A DNA stretch of 64,000 nucleotides from NCBI RefSeq assembly GCF_025420585.1, contig NZ_JAOEGB010000006.1, positions 186,001-250,000 on the forward strand, read 5' to 3'. Of this stretch, positions 54,974-64,000 are shown piece by piece; the first letter of the stretch is position 1, and each line of letters starts with the position of its first letter. Source of the stretch: Planotetraspora sp. A-T 1434. Lineage in GTDB: Bacteria; Actinomycetota; Actinomycetes; Streptosporangiales; Streptosporangiaceae. A program made the translations under genes and the position numbers. A model generated the notes under the pieces. That model was not told where the DNA came from. It did not search any database and was given only the letters and a program-made list of their open reading frames with translations.

Positions 54974-56215
54974 TCATGGATCCATTGGATCAAACGGACG
55001 GCGAACGAGCGAGGCCGGGCGTACCGCGTCCGGGCCGAAGCGCCGGACCGCCTTGTCCATCGCCTGTTCGGCCTCCCGCCAGCCGGTCTCGCGCTCGCCG
55101 AGGCTGAGCTGGCGGGTCGCCGCGGCGGCCGGGCGGAGGTTCTCGACACGGACTCCGACCAGCCTGAGACGCACCCGCTCCAGCCCGGCGGCCTCGTAGA
55201 GCTCGCAGGATGTGGTGTAAATCTCCTTCGCGACGTCGGTCGGTTCTCTCAACGTGCGCGATCTGGTGATCGTGGTGAAGTCGGAGCGTCGCAGCTTCAC
55301 GCTGACCGTGCGGCCGACGTGCCCGGCCGCCCGCAGCCGGGCGGCGACCCGCTCCGACAGCCGCAGCAGCTCCCGCCTGATCGCCTCGGGGTCGTCCACG
55401 TCGTGGGGGAAGGTCTCCTCGTTGCCGATGCTCTTGTCGGGGACGTGCGGCACGACCGCGCGCTCGTCGCGGCCCCAGGCGAGCGCGGCCAGGTGGGCTC
55501 CGACGGCCCCGAACTCGCGCTGCAGCGTGGCGACCGGCACGTGGGCCAGGTCGCCCACGGTCTTGATGCCGAGCCGTACCAGCGCCTGCTCGGTGCGCTC
55601 CCCCACTCCCCACAGCGCGGCGACGGGCAGCGGGTGGAGGAACTCGACCACCTTGTCCGCCGGGACGACGAGCAGCCCGTCGGGCTTGCACTGCCGGGAC
55701 GCCAGCTTGGCGACGAACTTGCTGCTCGCCACGCCCACCGAGCAGGTGATGCCGTAGCGCTCCGCCACCTGCTCGCGGATCATCCGGGCGATGACCGCGG
55801 GCGGCCCGAGCCTGCGGCGGGCGCCACCGACGTCCAGGAACGCCTCGTCGGAGGCGATCGGCTCCACCTCGGGAGTGATCGCCTGGAAGATCTCCATGAC
55901 TCCTCGGGAGACCTCGGAGTATTTGCCGTGGCTGGGCGGGATGACCGTCGCCTGGGGGCAGATCCGGCGGGCCCGCGTCATCGGCATCGCGGAGTGGACG
56001 CCGAACCGCCTGGCCTCGTAGGTGGCGCTGAGCACCACGCCCCGGGCCCCCGGCGCCCCGACGATGACCGGGGTGCCCCTCAGCTCGGGACGGTCGAGCA
56101 GCTCCACGCTCGCGAAGAACGCGTCCATGTCCACGTGCAGGATGGGGCAGCCGCTGTCGTCGCCGGGGCCACCCGGCGGCGACGGCTCCCGTGGCAGCAG
56201 CTGGTTGCGGGACAC
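54974..56215 (-). CDS. dinB: DNA polymerase IV (Y family)
   Basis: 413 residues. Catalytic residues lie in HVDMDAFFASVE and ASDEAFLDV; the palm, finger (CSVGVASSKFVAKLAS) and little-finger domains are complete. QLSLGE near residue 377 resembles a sliding-clamp binding motif. It makes mutagenic bypass synthesis possible. GTG start. No LexA-type box was recognised upstream. Confidence 0.95.
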   Translation of the reverse strand: MSRNQLLPREPSPPGGPGDDSGCPILHVDMDAFFASVELLDRPELRGTPVIVGAPGARGVVLSATYEARRFGVHSAMPMTRARRICPQATVIPPSHGKYSEVSRGVMEIFQAITPEVEPIASDEAFLDVGGARRRLGPPAVIARMIREQVAERYGITCSVGVASSKFVAKLASRQCKPDGLLVVPADKVVEFLHPLPVAALWGVGERTEQALVRLGIKTVGDLAHVPVATLQREFGAVGAHLAALAWGRDERAVVPHVPDKSIGNEETFPHDVDDPEAIRRELLRLSERVAARLRAAGHVGRTVSVKLRRSDFTTITRSRTLREPTDVAKEIYTTSCELYEAAGLERVRLRLVGVRVENLRPAAAATRQLSLGERETGWREAEQAMDKAVRRFGPDAVRPASLVRRPFDPMDP

Positions 56216-56254
56216 CCCGCCAGCCTACCCGAACACGCTTTCTACAAGCGGATT

Positions 56255-56974
56255 CTACCGGTACGCGATGACGTGAAGCTGGGTGGCGATGTCGCGCAGC
56301 ACCGGGTGGGCGGCCGCCGCCCGCTCCAGGGCGATCAGCCCGTCGGGGTCGCCCTCCGCCAGCATGCCGGGCACCAGGTCGGCGAAGATCCGCACGCCGT
56401 GCACGTCGCCCACGGTGAACCCGGCCTTGGTGACCAGCGCGGCCAGGGCGTCGCGGCCGAACCGGCGCGGAGCCGGGTCGCGGTCGCCCCAGCGCCCGGC
56501 GGCGTCGGAGAGCACCTGCCGGGCCTCGTCGAAGTGCCCCGCGAGGGAGCGGTGGATGGCCGTCGCGACGGGGTTGGCCGCCAGCACGCTGACCGCTCCC
56601 CCGGCGCGGAGGATGCCCCGGACGGCGCCGAGCGCGCCCGCCGGGTCCTCGACGTACTCCAGGACGCTGTGGCAGAGCACCAGGTCGGCGCTGTCCGGCC
56701 GCAGCAGCTCCCCGAGGTCGGCCGCCTCCCCCTGCAGGCCCTTGACGCCCACGCCGGTCTCGGCGGCGCGGCGCTCCAGCGCGGCGAGCGAGTCCGGGCT
56801 GGGGTCCACCACCGTCACGGCGTGGCCGAGCTTCGCGAGCGGTACGGCGAAGCCGCCGGTGCCGCCTCCGGCGTCGACGATGTCGAGCGACCGGCGTCCG
56901 GTGGCGGCGACCCGGTCGGCCAGGACGGCGCGGAGCGCCTCCCAGACGACGGTCTGCCGCGTGGCGTCACGCAC
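56255..56974 (-). CDS. Class I SAM-dependent methyltransferase
   Basis: 239 residues. Motif I is DIVDAGGGTGGFAVPLA (about 31-47), motif II VTVVDPSPDSLAALE, then VLCHSVLEYV. It resembles CmoA/UbiE-like small-molecule or tRNA methyltransferases; the substrate cannot be inferred. GTG start with GGAGG upstream, 15 bases after nusB, so probably in the same transcript. Confidence 0.85.
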   Translation of the reverse strand: MRDATRQTVVWEALRAVLADRVAATGRRSLDIVDAGGGTGGFAVPLAKLGHAVTVVDPSPDSLAALERRAAETGVGVKGLQGEAADLGELLRPDSADLVLCHSVLEYVEDPAGALGAVRGILRAGGAVSVLAANPVATAIHRSLAGHFDEARQVLSDAAGRWGDRDPAPRRFGRDALAALVTKAGFTVGDVHGVRIFADLVPGMLAEGDPDGLIALERAAAAHPVLRDIATQLHVIAYR

Positions 56975-56989
56975 TTCCGGCCCTCCAGG

Positions 56990-57400
56990 TTAGAGCGACA
57001 GCGACGGCTTGAGCTGCTTGAACCGGGCCAGCAGGCCGTTGACGAACTGCGGCGACTCGTCGGTCGACAGCTCCGCCGCGAGGTGCACCCATTCGCTGAT
57101 GACCACGCCCTCGGGCACCTCGTCCGACCAGAGCATCTCGTAGGTGCCCCCGCGCAGGATGTTCCGGTCGACGGCCGGCATCCGCTCCAGCGTCCAGCCC
57201 TCGGCGTAGGTCGAGATGAGCTCGTCGATCCGGTCGAGGTGCCGGGCCACTCCCTCGACGAGCGCCGAGGTGTACTCGTTCACGGGCGGTTCGGACCGCT
57301 CGACCCGCTCGGCGAGCACGCTCAGCGGGTTCTCGTCCCGGGCCTCGGCCTCGAAGAGGATGTCCAGCGCGCGGCGTCGGGCTTTCCCCCGAGCTGACAC
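56990..57400 (-). CDS. nusB: Transcription antitermination factor NusB
   Basis: 136 residues, all-helical. ARGKARRRALDILFEAEAR, RMPAVDRNILRGGTYEML with the conserved Asp-Arg-Asn, and VVISEWVHLAAELSTDESPQFVNGLL, of which the last is the usual C-terminal pattern. It works with NusE in rRNA antitermination. The GTG start is one base after the efp stop. Confidence 0.95.
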   Translation of the reverse strand: MSARGKARRRALDILFEAEARDENPLSVLAERVERSEPPVNEYTSALVEGVARHLDRIDELISTYAEGWTLERMPAVDRNILRGGTYEMLWSDEVPEGVVISEWVHLAAELSTDESPQFVNGLLARFKQLKPSLSL

Positions 57401-57401
57401 G

Positions 57402-57962
57402 TCAGGCCCGACCGAGGTACTCGCCGCTGCGAGTGTCGACCTTGACCCTCTCGCCGGTCGTGATGAACAGCGGCACCTTGATCTCGGCGCCGGTCTCCAG
57501 CTTGGCGGGCTTGGTGCCGCCGGTCGAGCGGTCGCCCTGCAGGCCCGGCTCGGTCTCCGCGATGGTGAGCTCGACGGCGGCCGGAAGCTCGACGTAGAGC
57601 ACGTTGCCCTCGTTGATCGCGACCGTGGCGAGCATGTTCTCCAGCAGGTAGTTCGCGGCGTCGCCGACCGCCGGACGGGAGACGTGCAGCATGTCGTAGG
57701 TCTCGGTGTCCATGAAGACGTAGTCCTCGCCGTCGAGGTACGAGTACTGCATCTCGCGCTTGTCGACGTTGGCCACGTCGACCTTGACGCCCGCGTTGAA
57801 GGTCTTGTCCACGACCTTGCCGGACAGGATGTTCTTCAGCTTGGTGCGGACGAACGCGCCGCCCTTGCCGGGCTTGACGTGCTGGAACTCGACGACGGTC
57901 CAAAGCTCACCGCCGTCGAGCTTGAGCACCAGTCCGTTCTTCAGGTCGTTCGTCGTGGCCAC
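57402..57962 (-). CDS. efp: Translation elongation factor P
   Basis: 186 residues with three beta-barrel domains. The tip loop reads KPGKGGAF, with a lysine at the position modified in other bacteria (Lys32); no yjeA/poxA modification gene is visible here. It relieves stalling at polyproline, relevant to the many Pro-rich proteins in this window. GTG start with AGGAG 8 bases upstream. Confidence 0.96.
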   Translation of the reverse strand: MATTNDLKNGLVLKLDGGELWTVVEFQHVKPGKGGAFVRTKLKNILSGKVVDKTFNAGVKVDVANVDKREMQYSYLDGEDYVFMDTETYDMLHVSRPAVGDAANYLLENMLATVAINEGNVLYVELPAAVELTIAETEPGLQGDRSTGGTKPAKLETGAEIKVPLFITTGERVKVDTRSGEYLGRA

Positions 57963-57988
57963 GTGAGATCTCCTGCGTGTGGCTGCCC

Positions 57989-59038
57989 CTAGAGGACGAG
58001 CAGCTCCTTGGTCGTCAGTGTGAGGAGCTCCGGCCCGTCGTCACGCGTCACCAGCGTGTCCTCGATGCGCACACCGCCCCTGCCCGGCAAGTAGACCCCG
58101 GGCTCGACGGTGATCGGAACTCGATCCTCTAGTCTACCGGTCCTGTCAGGGCCCAGGAACGGAAGCTCGTGGATCTCCAGTCCCACCCCGTGGCCGAGGC
58201 CGTGCTCGAAATGCGGCGCGTGGCCCGCCTGGGCGATGACGCCCCGCGCGGCCGCGTCCACGTCGTGCGCCGTCGCACCGGGCCGCACGGCGTGCCGCCC
58301 CGCGCGCTGGGCCTGCCGTACGAGCTCGTAGATCTCGCGCTGCCACCCGGCGGGCTCACCGACGGCCACCGTGCGGGTCATGTCGGCGTGGTAGCCGTCG
58401 AAGAGCGCGCCGAAGTCCACGGTGACCAGGTCGCCCCGCTCGACGGGACGGCCCGACGGCGCGTGGTGCGGAATGGAGCCGTTGGGGCCGCTCGCGACGA
58501 TCGAGTCGAAGGCGGGCTTCTCAGCCCCGAGCTCCATCATCCGGAACTCCAGCCACCGGGCGATCTCACGCTCGGTCACGCCGGGGGCGATCCGGCCGAT
58601 GACCAGCGAGAACGCCTCATCGGTGATCGCGCAGGCCCGGCGGAGCGACTCGATCTCCCCTTCGTCCTTGACGGTTCTGACGCCCTGGACGAGGCCGATG
58701 ACGGCGGCCAGGGGCCGCTCGGCGCGGAGCCGCTCGAACTCGGCGACCGCCATGTGGTCGGCCTCGATGGCGATCCGGCCCGCGCGCCCGGCCAGCGTTC
58801 CCGCCACGTCCCTGGCCTCGACCAGCTCGACGTCGGGACACAGACGCCGGGCGGTCTCGATGTAGCGGGAGTCGGTGGCGAGCACGGCGTCGCCCTCGAC
58901 GGTCACGAGCACCGCCGCGTTGGAGCTCGCCAGGCCGGTCAGGTAGCGCACGTTGACGGGCCGCGTGACGAGCAGCGCGGTCACGTCGTGCTCCGGGAGG
59001 GCCGCGGCCAGCCGTGCGCGGCGGGAGGCATGGGTCAC
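57989..59038 (-). CDS. pepQ: Xaa-Pro aminopeptidase/dipeptidase (M24B)
   Basis: 349 residues with a creatinase-like N-terminal domain and an M24 pita-bread core. The metal ligands are seen in [16 protein letters not shown] (two Asp), [15 protein letters not shown] (His), ITVEPGVYL (Glu) and VRIEDT (Glu). It removes residues next to proline and is cytoplasmic. It precedes efp by 26 bases on the same strand, a common gene pair. Confidence 0.92.
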   Translation of the reverse strand: MTHASRRARLAAALPEHDVTALLVTRPVNVRYLTGLASSNAAVLVTVEGDAVLATDSRYIETARRLCPDVELVEARDVAGTLAGRAGRIAIEADHMAVAEFERLRAERPLAAVIGLVQGVRTVKDEGEIESLRRACAITDEAFSLVIGRIAPGVTEREIARWLEFRMMELGAEKPAFDSIVASGPNGSIPHHAPSGRPVERGDLVTVDFGALFDGYHADMTRTVAVGEPAGWQREIYELVRQAQRAGRHAVRPGATAHDVDAAARGVIAQAGHAPHFEHGLGHGVGLEIHELPFLGPDRTGRLEDRVPITVEPGVYLPGRGGVRIEDTLVTRDDGPELLTLTTKELLVL

Positions 59039-59100
59039 GACTGGACTCTACGCCGGGCTTGACCGTGCCTCTTGCCAGGGTTTAGGTAGGTTCCTTAACT

Positions 59101-60945
59101 ATGAAGAGATTACGCGCGGCCGGAGCCCTCGCGGCCCTCGTCCTGACGGTTGGGAGCCCCGCCATGGCGGCAGCCGGGAAGAACGCCGGGTTCATCCGGG
59201 TGGACCAGGTCGGGTTCTCGGCGGGCGAGGCGAAGCACGCCTACCTCATGTCGACCGGCGCCGCGACGGGCGCGGCGTTCACGGTGGTGGACGAGCGGGG
59301 CCGGGCCGTGCTGAAGGGTCACGCGGGCGCCGATCTCGGCAAGTGGAACAGCCGCTACCCCCACGTCTACGACCTCGACCTCACCGCGCTGCGCGAGCCG
59401 GGCCGCTATCGGATCAAGTCCGAGGGGCGCACGTCTCCGCCCTTCCGGATCGGCGCGCGCTTCGGGGAGACCGCGCGCAAGGCCGTGACCTTCTTCCAGA
59501 GCCAGCGCGACGGCGCGGACGTCATCCCGGGCGACCTGAAGCGCGCGCCGAGCCACCTGAACGACCGGAAGGCCACCGTCTATGAGTGGCCCACCTTCGC
59601 CGGCCCCGACACCGACGAGATCAAGGGCGACCTGAAGAAGATCGGCGGGAAGGTGGACGCCGAGGGCGGCTGGTTCGACGCCGGCGACTACCTGAAGTTC
59701 ACCCACATCCTGGCCTACGTGGACACCCTGATCTTCGCGGCGGAGCGGGACGGGGGCTCCGGCAAGGCGCTCGCCGCCGAGGCGCGGCACGGCCTCAAGT
59801 ACCTCGACAAGATGTGGGACGACAAGAACAAGACGCTCTACATCCAGGTGGGCCTCGGCTCGGGCAACGACAAGGTCACCGGTGACCACGACGTGTGGCG
59901 GCTGCCGGAGGCCGACGACCACGACAGGAAGCATCCGTATCTCCGGAAGCGGCCGATCTTCCGGGCCGCCGCCCCGGGCGAGAAGATCAGCCCCAACCTG
60001 GCGGGCCGTACGGCCGCCGCGTTCGCGCTGGCGGCGCAGCTCGAACCGAACAGGAAGAAGGCGCACGCCCTCCTGGAGAAGGCCGCCGGTGTGTACGGCA
60101 TGGCCAAGACGGAGAACGTCAAGCAGCTCGTGACGTCGCTGCCGTTCGCGTTCTACCCGGAGAGCGCCTGGCGTGACGACATGGAGCTCGGCGGCGCGCA
60201 GCTCGCGCTCGCGGCGGCGAAGCTGGGCGACCCCAGGGCCTCCGCGTGGCTGGAGCAGGCCGCGCACTGGGCCTCGGAGTATCTCGCGCACGAGGCGGGC
60301 GGGGACACGCTCAACCTGTACGACGTGAGCGCGCTCGCCCACCGGGACCTCGTCGTCGCGCTGCGGGACGCGGGGGCCAAGGGCCTGGCCGTGTCGGAGG
60401 ACGACCTGATCGGCGACCTGAAGGCGCAACTGGAGATCGGCGCCAAGCGGGCCGCGAAGGACCCCTTCCGGGCCGGGGCGAACCACGCCGAGTTCGACTC
60501 GGTGCCGCACGCCTTCGGGCTGGCCGCCACCTCACGCCTCTACCGGTCGGTCACGGACGACACGTCGTACGACGCCTTCGGCACCCAGCAGCGCAACTGG
60601 GTGTTCGGCGCCAACCCGTGGGGCGTGTCCTTCATGGTCGGGGCCGGGACGAGCTTCGTCCGCTGCCCGCACCACCAGGTGGCCAACATCAACGGCCGCC
60701 TGGACGGCCGCCGTCCCATCCTCGTCGGCGCGGTCGTCAACGGCCCGAACGGCGAGGGCCTGTTCAAGGAGGGCCTCGGCGACTTCGAGGACGGGATGCG
60801 GCGCTGCCCGGACGGCGGGGACCGGTACGAGCGGTTCACCGGCCGCGGCGCGCGCTTCGTGGACGACGTCCGGTCCTGGCAGGCCTCCGAGCCCGCGGAC
60901 GACTTCGCCGCCATCGCCCTCTACGCCCTGACCTTGATGGACTGA
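59101..60945 (+). CDS. Secreted GH9 endoglucanase
   Basis: 614 residues with a signal peptide (1-24, cleavage near AMAAA). An N-terminal immunoglobulin-like CelD_N domain (~29-120, FIRVDQVGFSAGEAKHAYL) precedes the GH9 (alpha/alpha)6 barrel. The catalytic base region is GWFDAGDYLKF with Asp193 and Asp196; the acid is Glu597 in QASEPADD; the conserved His stretch is RCPHHQV. No carbohydrate-binding module. A TTAGG...CCTTAA element just upstream (59079-59097) may be an operator. Confidence 0.92.
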   Translation: MKRLRAAGALAALVLTVGSPAMAAAGKNAGFIRVDQVGFSAGEAKHAYLMSTGAATGAAFTVVDERGRAVLKGHAGADLGKWNSRYPHVYDLDLTALREPGRYRIKSEGRTSPPFRIGARFGETARKAVTFFQSQRDGADVIPGDLKRAPSHLNDRKATVYEWPTFAGPDTDEIKGDLKKIGGKVDAEGGWFDAGDYLKFTHILAYVDTLIFAAERDGGSGKALAAEARHGLKYLDKMWDDKNKTLYIQVGLGSGNDKVTGDHDVWRLPEADDHDRKHPYLRKRPIFRAAAPGEKISPNLAGRTAAAFALAAQLEPNRKKAHALLEKAAGVYGMAKTENVKQLVTSLPFAFYPESAWRDDMELGGAQLALAAAKLGDPRASAWLEQAAHWASEYLAHEAGGDTLNLYDVSALAHRDLVVALRDAGAKGLAVSEDDLIGDLKAQLEIGAKRAAKDPFRAGANHAEFDSVPHAFGLAATSRLYRSVTDDTSYDAFGTQQRNWVFGANPWGVSFMVGAGTSFVRCPHHQVANINGRLDGRRPILVGAVVNGPNGEGLFKEGLGDFEDGMRRCPDGGDRYERFTGRGARFVDDVRSWQASEPADDFAAIALYALTLMD

Positions 60946-61068
60946 CCACCCAGCCAAATTCATCCGACCTATCCACGAGACATGTCGTACAAAGGTGCTT
61001 TTTTTCAGTTAACACGTGTGTAAAGATCCGATCTGTGGCGCGGTCGCGCCCAGATGAGGAGGATGCAC
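60946..61068 (+). promoter_or_regulatory. Promoter region of the alpha-galactosidase gene
   Basis: A 123-base gap. It contains a seven-T run (60992-60998) with no clear stem before it, and TTAACACGTGTGTAA (about 61007-61021), whose centre ACACGTGT is a perfect palindrome that may be a sugar-regulator operator. A GACATGTC palindrome lies further upstream. Confidence 0.35.
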
Positions 61069-63096
61069 GTGCGAAGAGCACTGAGCGCGATCGTCACCGC
61101 GGCGACGGTCTGCGCCCTGACCACGGTCGCCGCCGTCACCGGGGAGGTGGCCACGCCCAAAGCGGCCATCGCCCTGGATGACGGGCAGGCGCTCACCCCG
61201 CCGATGGGCTTCAACAACTGGAACTCCACGGGCTGCGCCATCGACGAGAAGATGATCCGCGACATGGCGGACTTCTTCGTCACCTCGGGGCTGAAGCAGG
61301 CCGGGTACGACCACGTCAACGTCGACGACTGCTGGGCGGCGCCCGAACGCGACCCCGAGACCGGACGGCTCCGGGCGCATCCCGAGCGCTTCCCCAGCGG
61401 GATCAAGGCGCTCGCCGACTACGTCCACTCCAAGGGGCTGAAGTTCGGCATCTACACCAGCGCGGGCACGCAGACCTGCGCGAAGACGATGCCCGGGGCC
61501 CTGGACCACGAGGAGGTCGACGCGCAGACGTTCGCCGACTGGGGAGTCGACTACCTGAAGTACGACAACTGCAACAACCAGGGCAGGCCCGCGCTCGAGC
61601 GCTACACGAAGATGCGGGACGCGCTGAAGAAGACGGGCCGCCCCATCGTCTTCAGCATCTGCGAGTGGGGCCAGAACAAGCCCTGGGAGTGGGGCAAGGA
61701 CGTCGGTCACCTGTGGCGCACCACCGGCGACATCAGCGACGGCTACGTCTCCATGCTGAACATCTTCAAGCTGAACGCGCCGCTCGCGCCGTACGCGGGG
61801 CCGGGGCACTGGAACGACCCGGACATGCTCGAAGTGGGCAACGGCGGCATGACGGACGCCGAATACCGCTCGCACATGAGCCTGTGGTCGATCATGGCGG
61901 CCCCCCTCCTCATCGGGACCGACCTGCGCAAGGCGACGCCGCAGACGATGGAGATCCTGCTCAACAAGGACGTCATCGGCGTGGACCAGGACCCGCTCGG
62001 CGTGCAGGGCCGCGTGCTCCGCAACGACGACGGGCACTGGATCATGGTCAAGCCCCTCAAGGACGGCGACGTCGCCGTGGCGCTGTTCAACGAGACCGAC
62101 ACGACCGCGACGTTCGGCACGACGGCGCAGGAGCTCGGCCTGCCCCGGCGGCCCGCCTACGTGCTGCGCGACCTGTGGCGGCACAAGGAGGCCGAGACGG
62201 CGGGCGCGATCAGCGCGACGGTGCCCGGCCACGCCACCGTGATGTACCGGGTCAAGCCACGGGCCGACTGGTGGCGCACCCCGCCCGCCGCCGACCTGGG
62301 GCTCGTCGTCCCGCCCACCATGACAGGGATCCCCGGGACGATCACCCCTCCGGGCCGCGCCTTCACGGCGAAGGTGACCACGACGAACCTCGGCCGGATC
62401 CCCCTCGTCCTCCCCACCCTGAAGCTCACCGCCCCCGCCGGGTGGTCGATCGAGCCCTCCCGGCCGGTGTCGCGGCCGACGCTCGGCACCGGCCAGTCGC
62501 TGTCGGCCGAGTGGCGGGTCACTCCCCCGGCGTCCGCACCGCCGGGCACGGCCGGGCTGACGGCGACGCTGACCTCCCAGAACGGACCGTCGCGGGACGC
62601 CACCGAGGCCCTCACCGTACCGGCGGCGCCGCCCGCGGGGACCTCCGATCTCGGCGACGTCGCCCGGGCATGGGCGAGCAACGGGTACGGCCCGGTCGAG
62701 CACAACATGTCGAACGGCGGCCCCAAGCCCGGTGACGGCAAGCCTCTGACGATCAACGGCGTCGTCTATCCGAAGGGCCTCGGCACGCACGCGCCCGTGC
62801 AGATCGTCTACTACCTCGCCGGCCGGTGCACCGGGCTCACGACGGACGTGGGCGTGGATGACGAACGCGACCCGCGTACGGTGCCGGGACAGAGCACGAT
62901 CACGGCCGAGCTGTGGGCCGACGGCGCCAAGCGGGCCGACAGCGGCCTGCGCACCTGGCAGGACCCGGCCACGACGCTCACGGCGGACCTCAGCGGGGCG
63001 ACCTTCCTGCGCCTGGTCGGAACGGTGGGAGGCGACACCAACAGCTACGACCGGATCGACTGGGCCGGCCCGGTGCTCACCTGCAAGGCCGCCTGA
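61069..63096 (+). CDS. Secreted GH27 alpha-galactosidase with C-terminal NPCBM domain
   Basis: 675 residues from the GTG at 61069, which has AGGAGG 6 bases upstream (ATGs at 61054 and 61063 overlap that site). A signal peptide (1-~33) precedes the GH27 barrel: MGFNNWNS, nucleophile Asp166 in YLKYDNC and acid/base Asp250 in HWNDPDML. A beta-sandwich and an NEW3-like domain follow (~400-515). The C-terminal ~145 residues (AWASNGYGPVEHNMSNGG, GLGTHAPVQIVY) are an NPCBM module. It removes alpha-galactosyl groups from galactomannan or raffinose-type sugars. Its last 52 bases overlap the MFS gene on the other strand. Confidence 0.93.
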   Translation: MRRALSAIVTAATVCALTTVAAVTGEVATPKAAIALDDGQALTPPMGFNNWNSTGCAIDEKMIRDMADFFVTSGLKQAGYDHVNVDDCWAAPERDPETGRLRAHPERFPSGIKALADYVHSKGLKFGIYTSAGTQTCAKTMPGALDHEEVDAQTFADWGVDYLKYDNCNNQGRPALERYTKMRDALKKTGRPIVFSICEWGQNKPWEWGKDVGHLWRTTGDISDGYVSMLNIFKLNAPLAPYAGPGHWNDPDMLEVGNGGMTDAEYRSHMSLWSIMAAPLLIGTDLRKATPQTMEILLNKDVIGVDQDPLGVQGRVLRNDDGHWIMVKPLKDGDVAVALFNETDTTATFGTTAQELGLPRRPAYVLRDLWRHKEAETAGAISATVPGHATVMYRVKPRADWWRTPPAADLGLVVPPTMTGIPGTITPPGRAFTAKVTTTNLGRIPLVLPTLKLTAPAGWSIEPSRPVSRPTLGTGQSLSAEWRVTPPASAPPGTAGLTATLTSQNGPSRDATEALTVPAAPPAGTSDLGDVARAWASNGYGPVEHNMSNGGPKPGDGKPLTINGVVYPKGLGTHAPVQIVYYLAGRCTGLTTDVGVDDERDPRTVPGQSTITAELWADGAKRADSGLRTWQDPATTLTADLSGATFLRLVGTVGGDTNSYDRIDWAGPVLTCKAA

Positions 63097-64000
63097 CGGG
63101 AGGAGCGGAGCGGCACCTCCCTGAGGAAGACCACGGCGACGAGGCCGAGAACGGCCGCGGGCACCCCGAGAAGGAACACCGTGCTCATCGCCGACGCGAA
63201 CGCCTGGATCACGATCCGGCGCGCGGCGGCGGGGAGATGGTGGATGGCCTCCGGGGTGCCCAGCGCCAGGCCCGTGGCCCTGACGTGGGCCGCTCCCAGC
63301 ATCGCGGTCATCTCGGCCTTGACCCGGTTGGTCAGGATCGCGCCGAAGGCGGCCACGCCCACCGCGCCGCCGAGGTTTCGGAAGAAGGCCACTCCCGAAG
63401 TGCTCACCGCCATGTCCCGGCCCTCCGCCGCGTTCTGCGCGGCGAGGATCAGCATCTGCATGGACATGCCCAGCCCCGCGCCCAGGATCGCGATGTCCAC
63501 GCCGAGCACGACGTAGCCGCTGTCCGCCTTCAGCAGTGAGAGCAGCCAGAGCCCCGCCGCCACCAGGATCATGCCGGCGAGGGGGAAGATCTTCCATCGT
63601 CCCGTCCGGGTGACGACGCGCCCGGAGATGATCGAGCCCAGGAAGAGGCTGAGGACCATGGGCAGCGTCATGACCCCCGACGCGGCCGGGCTCAGCCCCT
63701 TGACGATCTGCAGGAACTGCGGCAGGTAGATCAGCACGCCGTACAGCGCGATGCCCACCAGCAGCGACGCCGTGCTGGACAGGACGAACGACCGGCTGCG
63801 GAACAGCCGCGGCGGCAGGATCGGCTCGCTCGCCCTCCGCTCGGCGAGGACCGCCAGCCCGAACAGCACCACGCTGAGCGCGGCCAGGCCGTACGCCCAG
63901 GGGGAGCTCCAGTCGAACTCGTGGCCGCCGAGCGAGAGCAGCAGCATCAGCGCGGTCGCCCCGCTGGTGAGGGTCGTGGCGCCCCAGACGTCGAGCCGGA
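63045..64000 (-). CDS. MFS drug-exporter-type transporter, C-terminal part (5' end outside the window)
   Basis: The visible ~317 residues carry about eight membrane spans. RLDVWGATTLTSGATALMLLL at the left edge of the visible part (split by its spans) and RSFVLSSTASLLVGIALYGVLIYLPQFLQ resemble the central part of DHA2/EmrB-QacA exporters. The frame is open to the window end, so the true start is beyond 64000. The stop at 63045 lies inside the GH27 gene, a 52-base tail-to-tail overlap. Confidence 0.85.
   Translation of the reverse strand, partial: RLDVWGATTLTSGATALMLLLSLGGHEFDWSSPWAYGLAALSVVLFGLAVLAERRASEPILPPRLFRSRSFVLSSTASLLVGIALYGVLIYLPQFLQIVKGLSPAASGVMTLPMVLSLFLGSIISGRVVTRTGRWKIFPLAGMILVAAGLWLLSLLKADSGYVVLGVDIAILGAGLGMSMQMLILAAQNAAEGRDMAVSTSGVAFFRNLGGAVGVAAFGAILTNRVKAEMTAMLGAAHVRATGLALGTPEAIHHLPAAARRIVIQAFASAMSTVFLLGVPAAVLGLVAVVFLREVPLRSSRQAALQVSTGPAQSIRS

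Noticed and set aside
60990-61000. Intrinsic terminator after the GH9 gene (T-run)
   Set aside because: No stable stem precedes the seven T.

Overview
The window is a 64 kb piece of a high-GC actinomycete chromosome. Coding density is high, third positions are mostly G or C, GTG starts are frequent, and many genes are joined by ATGA or GTGA stop/start overlaps. The gene order (hisD-hisC, dnaE, lspA, ileS, divIVA, sepF, ftsZ, the mur/fts cluster, mraZ) is the conserved actinobacterial core. MurE has a DNPR motif, which points to meso-diaminopimelate peptidoglycan. Together with a remnant of a DUF574-type methyltransferase, this suggests a filamentous actinomycete, probably Streptosporangiales. 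That placement is an inference from family knowledge, not from a search.

Layout. (1) 1-9.2 kb: end of a his operon on the minus strand, a secreted ThuA/ricin-lectin protein, YbaK, an amidase, a small membrane protein, a MurA with Asp in place of the catalytic Cys, and a class A penicillin-binding protein with a His/Asp-rich tail. (2) 9.2-14.0 kb: dnaE, then a chorismate mutase fused to a degraded DAHP-synthase-like domain, preceded by what looks like a Tyr/Phe leader-peptide attenuator. (3) 14.2-23.5 kb: an accessory-looking signalling island with three receptor Ser/Thr kinases, a 936-residue SARP/AfsR-like regulator and a broken methyltransferase gene. (4) 23.5-29.1 kb: rluD-like gene, lspA and a DksA/TraR-type gene with its own promoter, facing ileS, whose leader is a T-box with an ATC specifier. 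(5) 29.2-49.4 kb: the division and cell-wall cluster on the minus strand. Transcription runs mraZ, rsmH, ftsL, ftsI, murE, murF, mraY, murD, ftsW, murG, murC, ftsQ, ftsZ, yggS, sepF, yggT, divIVA, and ends with an undescribed membrane protein carrying two Ada-like Cys/His zinc modules. The cluster starts at a promoter that overlaps four GTGG repeats with 10-bp spacing, very probably the MraZ operator. (6) 49.7-54.4 kb: a MoxR / DUF58 / transglutaminase operon. (7) 54.4-59.0 kb on the minus strand: pepQ, efp, nusB, a methyltransferase, dinB and a DUF3040 gene. (8) 59.1-64 kb: a secreted GH9 cellulase, a secreted GH27 alpha-galactosidase and a truncated MFS exporter gene.

Most of the window is therefore core growth machinery: precursor synthesis (MurA, MurC-G, MraY), polymerisation (FtsW, FtsI, class A PBP), division (FtsZ, FtsQ, FtsL, SepF, DivIVA) and translation supply (IleS, EF-P). 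Interest concentrates in four places: the aromatic-amino-acid attenuator with its pseudoenzyme-mutase fusion, the kinase/SARP island, the two-zinc-module protein next to divIVA, and the regulatory DNA in front of mraZ and ftsZ. I saw no CRISPR array, insertion sequence, tRNA or rRNA gene.
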